64,000 nucleotides of DNA from Auanema rhodensis. Taxonomy: Eukaryota > Nematoda > Chromadorea > Rhabditida > Rhabditidae. Positions 62,083 to 64,000 of this stretch are shown here, one piece after another (position 1 is the stretch's first letter; every line of letters begins with the position of its first letter). Location of the stretch: positions 21,281,638 to 21,345,637 of the forward strand of contig OZ059900.1 in assembly GCA_964057225.1 (NCBI GenBank). The letters run 5' to 3'. A model generated the notes under the pieces. It was given only the letters and a program-made list of their open reading frames with translations. It ran no database searches and was not told the origin of the DNA. Made by a program: the position numbers and the translations under genes.

Positions 62083-64000
62083 ATTTTACATGCTGAACAC
62101 TAGAAAAATACAAAAACACAGTATTTCCCATGAGAAATATTTTATTATGCTGGAAAACCAGTTTTTGGAAATTTCGCTGTAAACAAGGTTTTGACTTACG
62201 ATTTCATGTGTTCAAACTCATGCAATGTCAATGAAACCTAGCTCAAAATTGTTCCTACAACGTCTAGTTCCACTTTCACGACAAAAAACAGGGGTTAGAA
62301 AATTAAGGAAATTAGCATATTCTGAGGGCACGCCCCTTATGGCTAATATTGATTAAATCGATTTTTGTTCATATGAGTCGTCAAATGCAACGAATTTCAG
62401 CGTGTTACATACTAAAATGAAGCATTTTACATGCTGAACACTAGAAAAATACAAAAACACAGTATTTCCCATGAGAAATATTTTATTATGCTGGAAAACC
62501 AGTTTTTGGAAATTTCGCTGTAAACAAGGTTTTGACTTACGATTTCATGTGTTCAAACTCATGCAATGTCAATGAAACCTAGCTCAAAATTGTTCCTACA
62601 ACGTCTAGTTCCACTTTCACGACAAAAAAACAGGGGTTAGAAAATTAAGGAAATTAGCATATTCTGAGGGCACGCCCCTTATGGCTAATATTGATTAAAT
62701 CGATTTTTGTTCATATGAGTCGTCAAATGCAACGAATTTCAGCGTGTTACATACTAAAATGAAGCATTTTACATGCTGAACACTAGAAAAATACAAAAAC
62801 ACAGTAATACCCATGAGAAATATTTTATTATGCTGGAAAACCAGTTTTTGGAAATTTCGCTGTAAACAAGGTTTTGACTTACGATTTCATGTGTTCAAAC
62901 TCATGCAATGTCAATGAAACCTAGCTCAAAATTGTTAATACAATGTCTAGTTCCACTTTCACGACAAAAAAACAGGGGTTAGAAAATTAAGGAAATTAGC
63001 ATATTCTGAGGGCACGCCCTTTATGGCTAATATTGATTAAATCGATTTTTGTTCATATGAGTCGTCAAATGCAACGAATTTCAGCGTGTTACATACTAAA
63101 ATGAAGCATTTTACATGCTGAACACTATAAAAATACAAAAACACAGTATTTCCCATGAGAAATATTTTATTATGCTGGAAAACCAGTTTTTGGAAATTTC
63201 GCTGTAAACAAGGTTTTGACTTACGATTTCATGTGTTCAAACTCATGCAATGTCAATGAAACCTAGCTCAAAATTGTTCCTACAACGTCTAGTTCCACTT
63301 TCACGACAAAAAAAACAGGGGTTAGAAAATTAAGGAAATTAGCATATTCTTAGGGCACGCCCCTTATGGCTAATATTGATTAAATCGATTTTTGTTCATA
63401 TGAGTCGTCAAATGCAACGAATTTCAGCGTGTTACATACTAAAATGAAGCATTTTACATGCTGAACACTAGAAAAATACAAAAACACAGTATTTCCCATG
63501 AGAAATATTTTATTATGCTGGAAAACCAGTTTTTGGAAATTTCGCTGTAAACAAGGTTTTGACTTACGATTTCATGTGTTCAAACTCATGCAATGTCAAT
63601 GAAACCTAGCTCAAAATTGTTCCTACAACGTCTAGTTCCACTTTCACGACAAAAAAACAGGGGTTAGAAAATTAAGGAAATTAGCTTATTCTGAGGGCAC
63701 GCCCCTTATGGCTAATATTGATTAAATCGATTTTTGTTCATATGAGTCGTCAAATGCAACGAATTTCAGCGTGTTACATACTAAAATGAAGCATTTCACA
63801 TGCTGAACACTAGAAAAATACAAAAACACAGTATTTCCCATGAGAAATATTTTATTATGCTGGAAAACCAGTTTTTGGAAATTTCGCTGTAAACAAGTTT
63901 TTGACTTACGATTTCATGTGTTCAAACTCATGCAATGTCAATGAAACCTAGCTCAAAATTGTTCCTACAACGTCTAGTTCCACTTTCACGACAAAAAAAC
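62083..64000 (-). repeat. Segment duplicated from 58.66-60.58 kb (right copy)
   Basis: The near-identical right copy of the ten-monomer-spaced duplication. It runs to the end of the window, so its full length is unknown. Offset is 3420 bp up to the T-tract difference and 3419 bp after it. Confidence 0.9.

Larger units (their letters stand above)
33608..64000 (-). repeat. Right satellite array, reverse orientation, uninterrupted
   Basis: About 89 R monomers running out of the window. The first monomer is the a/e hybrid also seen in R blocks 5 and 7. Mixed higher-order structure is visible through private markers. GCGACGAATT at 39431 and 41141 lies 1710 bp apart, as do GAAACTTCGC and AAATGAAACATT in the same copies. 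GCTGAATACTTG occurs at 38108, 42555, 44266 and 48754, each followed in the same monomer by an A8 tract. GCAACAAGTTTC occurs at 49735, 51445 and 52813 (5 and 4 monomers apart). Monomer length changes by one base where the A tract before CAGGGG is A6 or A8. Around 46.90 kb there is a locally decayed copy (AAAAAAAAGGGG and AAAATTAAAAAAATTAG). I see nothing but satellite here. Confidence 0.94.

Noticed and set aside
1-64000. CRISPR array
   Set aside because: Repeats are directly adjacent 342 bp units with no short repeat plus unique spacer pattern.
1-64000. Telomeric repeats, rRNA, tRNA or unique flanking sequence
   Set aside because: No short telomere-type repeats, no conserved RNA gene motifs and no non-satellite stretch were found on either strand.
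1-64000. Assignment to a named species satellite (for example a beetle satellite of similar monomer size)
   Set aside because: Unit length and AT richness fit several insect families, but I do not recognise the sequence with enough certainty. A repeat-database search with one monomer would settle it.

Overview
This window appears to be one continuous satellite DNA array. It holds about 187 tandem copies of an AT-rich monomer whose basic length is 342 bp, with no unique sequence, protein-coding gene, tRNA, rRNA or recognisable transposon. That points to eukaryotic constitutive heterochromatin (centromeric or pericentromeric) in a long-read assembly. I cannot name the species. A monomer near twice a nucleosome repeat, AT-rich, is a class common in insects and also found in plants and vertebrates. 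The forward (F) orientation is defined as the one at position 1.

Layout: (1) 1-7035 is an F array with a five-monomer (1710 bp) higher-order repeat. (2) 7036-7070 is an inversion junction (A'). (3) 7071-14190 is a reverse (R) array of about 21 monomers. (4) 14191-33607 is an unusual zone in which 12 short F blocks alternate with R blocks. (5) 33608-64000 is an uninterrupted R array of about 89 monomers, with local 1710 bp and 3420 bp higher-order repeats and one 43 bp internal duplication.

The main result is zone 4. Every R-to-F switch (junction B) and every F-to-R switch (junction A) uses the same breakpoint. All F blocks are 77+k x 342 bp long (k=0, 1 or 2) and all R blocks are 282+n x 342 bp (n=0, 4 or 5). 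Successive A junctions are therefore spaced by exactly 359+m x 342 bp (m=5,4,5,7,0,5,0,4,4,5,5). This is a higher-order repeat that carries an inverted module. It has been amplified and has gained or lost whole monomers in register. Each A junction is the centre of a hairpin-capable inverted repeat with a 53-nt spacer and arms of 49 bp (k=0), about 390 bp (k=1) or more. The A' junction at 7.04 kb is the same junction in the opposite orientation, so a larger piece containing an A module was itself inverted.

Diagnostic single-base variants define five monomer types in R orientation. Type a: TCTCATGAG, TTTGTAC, AAGGGTT, GAGTAGTC, GAACCATT. Type b: TCCCATGAG, GGAATTTTCG, TTCGTAC, TTTAGGAAA. Type c: TTCCTAC, TTAATGAAA, TTCATCGTG, TTAAGCATT. 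Type d: TCTCATGAG, TTTGTAC, AAGG, GAGTAGTC, GAAGCATT. Type e: TCCCATGAG, GGAATTTTCG, TTCGTAC. A standard R block reads a-b-c-d-e, then B, the F block and A. All statements come from reading the sequence by eye. Copy identities were not computed.
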